Assembly (NCBI GenBank): GCA_002399735.1
Contig: DHEF01000056.1
Span: 1 to 64,000, forward strand
Direction of reading: 5' to 3'
Length of the DNA stretch: 64,000 nt
From: Chitinophagaceae bacterium UBA4857
GTDB taxonomy: Bacteria; Bacteroidota; Bacteroidia; Chitinophagales; Chitinophagaceae
In this document: piece after piece, positions 62,731-64,000 of the stretch
How the letters are laid out: the number at the start of each line of letters is the position of its first letter
Position numbering within the stretch: position 1 is the stretch's first letter
Made by a program: the position numbers and the translations under genes
Notes under the pieces: generated by a model
Databases searched by the model: none
Seen by the model: the letters and a program-made list of their open reading frames with translations, nothing else
What the model was told of the DNA's origin: nothing

Positions 62731-63259
62731 TGATAAAAAAAGGTAAAATAGTTGACATATGTCATTGAATTTGCAAGTATTAATCAATTTGACAATTATA
62801 ATTTAAAAGCGCATTGTTTTTTATTGTGTCATCGTCCCTACCCTGATTGAGCTTTGGTTGCGTCGCACACTTGTACAGCATATCGCTAATAAGCAAAAGA
62901 AATTCCGAGTGCCCGAATATTGGTGATAGTCGAAAAAAGGTTGGCTTAGCTTGGTACCACAGCGGTAACGGAGTTTTTCATGTAGTTACACTAAGTTTTT
63001 GTGCACAGAATATAGCTACGCTGCCTCCCCCTGTGTAAACCCTCTGCGCAACTCTGTGGTACAATGATATAGCTTATATAATAAAACGATGTTGATGGGC
63101 GATATGCTGTACAAGTGTAAGTATTTAATTCATTTTCATAGGAAATAAACTAAATACTCGTCCTATCGGATCGCACAAGGGAGGATGAATAGCATTACTG
63201 CTGCTGACTAACAAAACAAAAACGAATTATTATAACACGCAACAGTATTTATTAAAAAG

Positions 63260-63304
63260 AAACGCTGATTAATGTTACCGTAATAGTAACAATAATCAGC
63301 GTTT
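63260..63304 (-). terminator. Terminator of the cytochrome c gene
   Basis: 12-bp outer stem AAACGCTGATTA / TAATCAGCGTTT with an inner TGTTAC / GTAACA stem, 20 nt after the cytochrome stop on the minus strand. Confidence 0.85.
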
Positions 63305-63324
63305 TATAAATGGAAAGGTTGGGT

Positions 63325-64000
63325 TTATTTATTTTTCTCGAACCGATTTACCATATTGTTTATAGGCTTTAAACTTTTTAAATACGAATATATGGCACCA
63401 AGATCGGCCTCGGACATACCTGCATACATTTGCCATGGCATAGGTGTATTTAAATCCTGTATGGTTAAACGTGGCGATTGATAACTGCTATCAGCATATT
63501 GTTTAAAACGTTTGATAAAGTTTTCTTTAGTCCATTGTCCGATTCCTGTTTCCATATGTGGTGTAATGTTTGGCGAACGTACAATGCCGCCGGGTTGTCC
63601 AAACTCCATACCGCCACCAAACTCGGTACCGGTAACAATTTCGCCTTTGCTTCTTTGACTATGACAATCTACACAGCTTGCCATATTGGTTAAATAACTA
63701 CCATAGGCCACTACATTTTTTTCATCAGGCTTTTTGGTGAAAGCAGGTTCCTGCGGCATGGTATTAATTAAAAAGTTTACAGGAAAATCTAACTCACGTT
63801 TTGGCTGTGTGGCTTGTAATGGTTTCAAGGTTCGTATGTAGGCTATAATACTATGTACATCTTCCGTATCCATTAAGCCATAACGTTGATAAGGCATTAC
63901 AGAAAACAACGCATCTCCCTCTTTATTTACACCCGCTGTAATGGCCCGGAATATTTCGCCGTCTGTCCAGCTACCAAGATGGTGTGGTGTAATGTTGGCG
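63325..64000 (-). CDS. c-type cytochrome (multi-haem, partial)
   Basis: The gene enters from beyond the right edge: the frame is open to position 64000 and reads NITPHHLGSWTDGEIFRAIT before the first possible internal start, so apparent starts near 63909 are not real. Visible protein includes one haem-binding CVDCH, the pattern PNITPHMETGIGQWTKENF and the ending DLGAIYSYLKSLKPI. The repeated NITPH-G-W-F pattern indicates a second cytochrome domain outside the window. Such proteins carry electrons in the periplasm, for example as cytochrome subunits of dehydrogenases. Partner genes are not visible. Confidence 0.9.
   Translation of the reverse strand, partial: ANITPHHLGSWTDGEIFRAITAGVNKEGDALFSVMPYQRYGLMDTEDVHSIIAYIRTLKPLQATQPKRELDFPVNFLINTMPQEPAFTKKPDEKNVVAYGSYLTNMASCVDCHSQRSKGEIVTGTEFGGGMEFGQPGGIVRSPNITPHMETGIGQWTKENFIKRFKQYADSSYQSPRLTIQDLNTPMPWQMYAGMSEADLGAIYSYLKSLKPINNMVNRFEKNK

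Larger units (their letters stand above)
62285..63324. other. 1040-nt region without genes; promoter, hairpins and repeats
   Basis: No convincing gene is visible. A minus-strand promoter (TTTG and TACATTTG) lies at 62701-62730, and three hairpins lie between it and the T9SS gene: 62571-62588, 62590-62612 and 62667-62691. 62785-62815 is an AT-rich short repeat. 62830-62900 is a reverse dispersed-repeat copy (CATCGTCCCTACCC, TTGCGTCGCACACTTGTACA, CAGCATATCGCTAATAAGCA), and a second fragment is at 63150-63212. The cytochrome terminator closes the region. Confidence 0.55.

Noticed and set aside
63850..63909. Cytochrome gene starting at 63909
   Set aside because: The frame remains open to the window edge and the upstream residues match the cytochrome domain pattern, so the gene is cut by the window.

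Overview
This window looks like the chromosome of an AT-rich Bacteroidota bacterium, most likely a Chitinophagaceae or Chitinophagales relative. Four signs support this: promoter elements of the TAnnTTTG (-7) type with upstream TTTG, secreted proteins with type IX secretion (T9SS) C-terminal sorting domains, a GSIII-type glutamine synthetase, and a GH92 mannosidase. The placement is inference from gene content; no rRNA gene is present. I saw no tRNA or rRNA gene, CRISPR array, transposase or phage gene.

Layout. 1-8.1 kb: an RhlE DEAD-box helicase, then a complete SUF iron-sulfur operon (sufB, sufC, sufD, sufS, sufE, a MIP18/DUF59 protein) ending with an Rrf2-family regulator. A perfect 10-bp inverted repeat lies just upstream of the suf -7 box and is a candidate operator for that regulator. 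8.4-16.1 kb: a secreted HEXXH protein, then a 360-aa T9SS cargo protein and a 1687-aa repetitive surface protein in one operon. 16.1-21 kb: a small membrane protein, a methylmalonyl-CoA mutase catalytic subunit lacking its B12 domain, a PIN-domain toxin-antitoxin pair and glnS. 21.4-31.8 kb: carbohydrate and peptide catabolism (Tat-exported Gfo/Idh/MocA protein with a double DUF1080 protein, a radical SAM/DUF4080 protein, another Gfo/Idh, an S15 hydrolase and GH92). 32-41 kb: yidC, pyrG, a LysE-like exporter, an ATP-grasp protein, an HdrB-like protein, a periplasmic HMA protein and pyrE.

41-54 kb carries nitrogen assimilation (amt, an outer-membrane porin and glnN), a MORN-repeat protein, an M19 dipeptidase, proC, purL and a multispanning membrane protein. 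54.6-56.9 kb is a small accessory patch with different sequence character: a GNAT acetyltransferase, a VOC/PhnB-like protein and a DUF4279-like gene broken by an in-frame stop, all bordered by bulged hairpins. 57.1-62.3 kb holds a Crp/Fnr regulator whose start codon lies inside a perfect 16-bp-arm palindrome, a quinone-reductase-like plus DJ-1/PfpI operon, and a second large T9SS protein. The window ends inside a c-type cytochrome gene.

Almost every intergenic space contains a diverged copy of one dispersed repeat family (about 20 copies; cores GTAGTAAT and GCGTCGCAC or its variants), including two copies inside the suf operon. This family and the dyad-symmetric regulatory candidates are the least explained parts of the window. 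No single unmistakably new multi-gene system was found.
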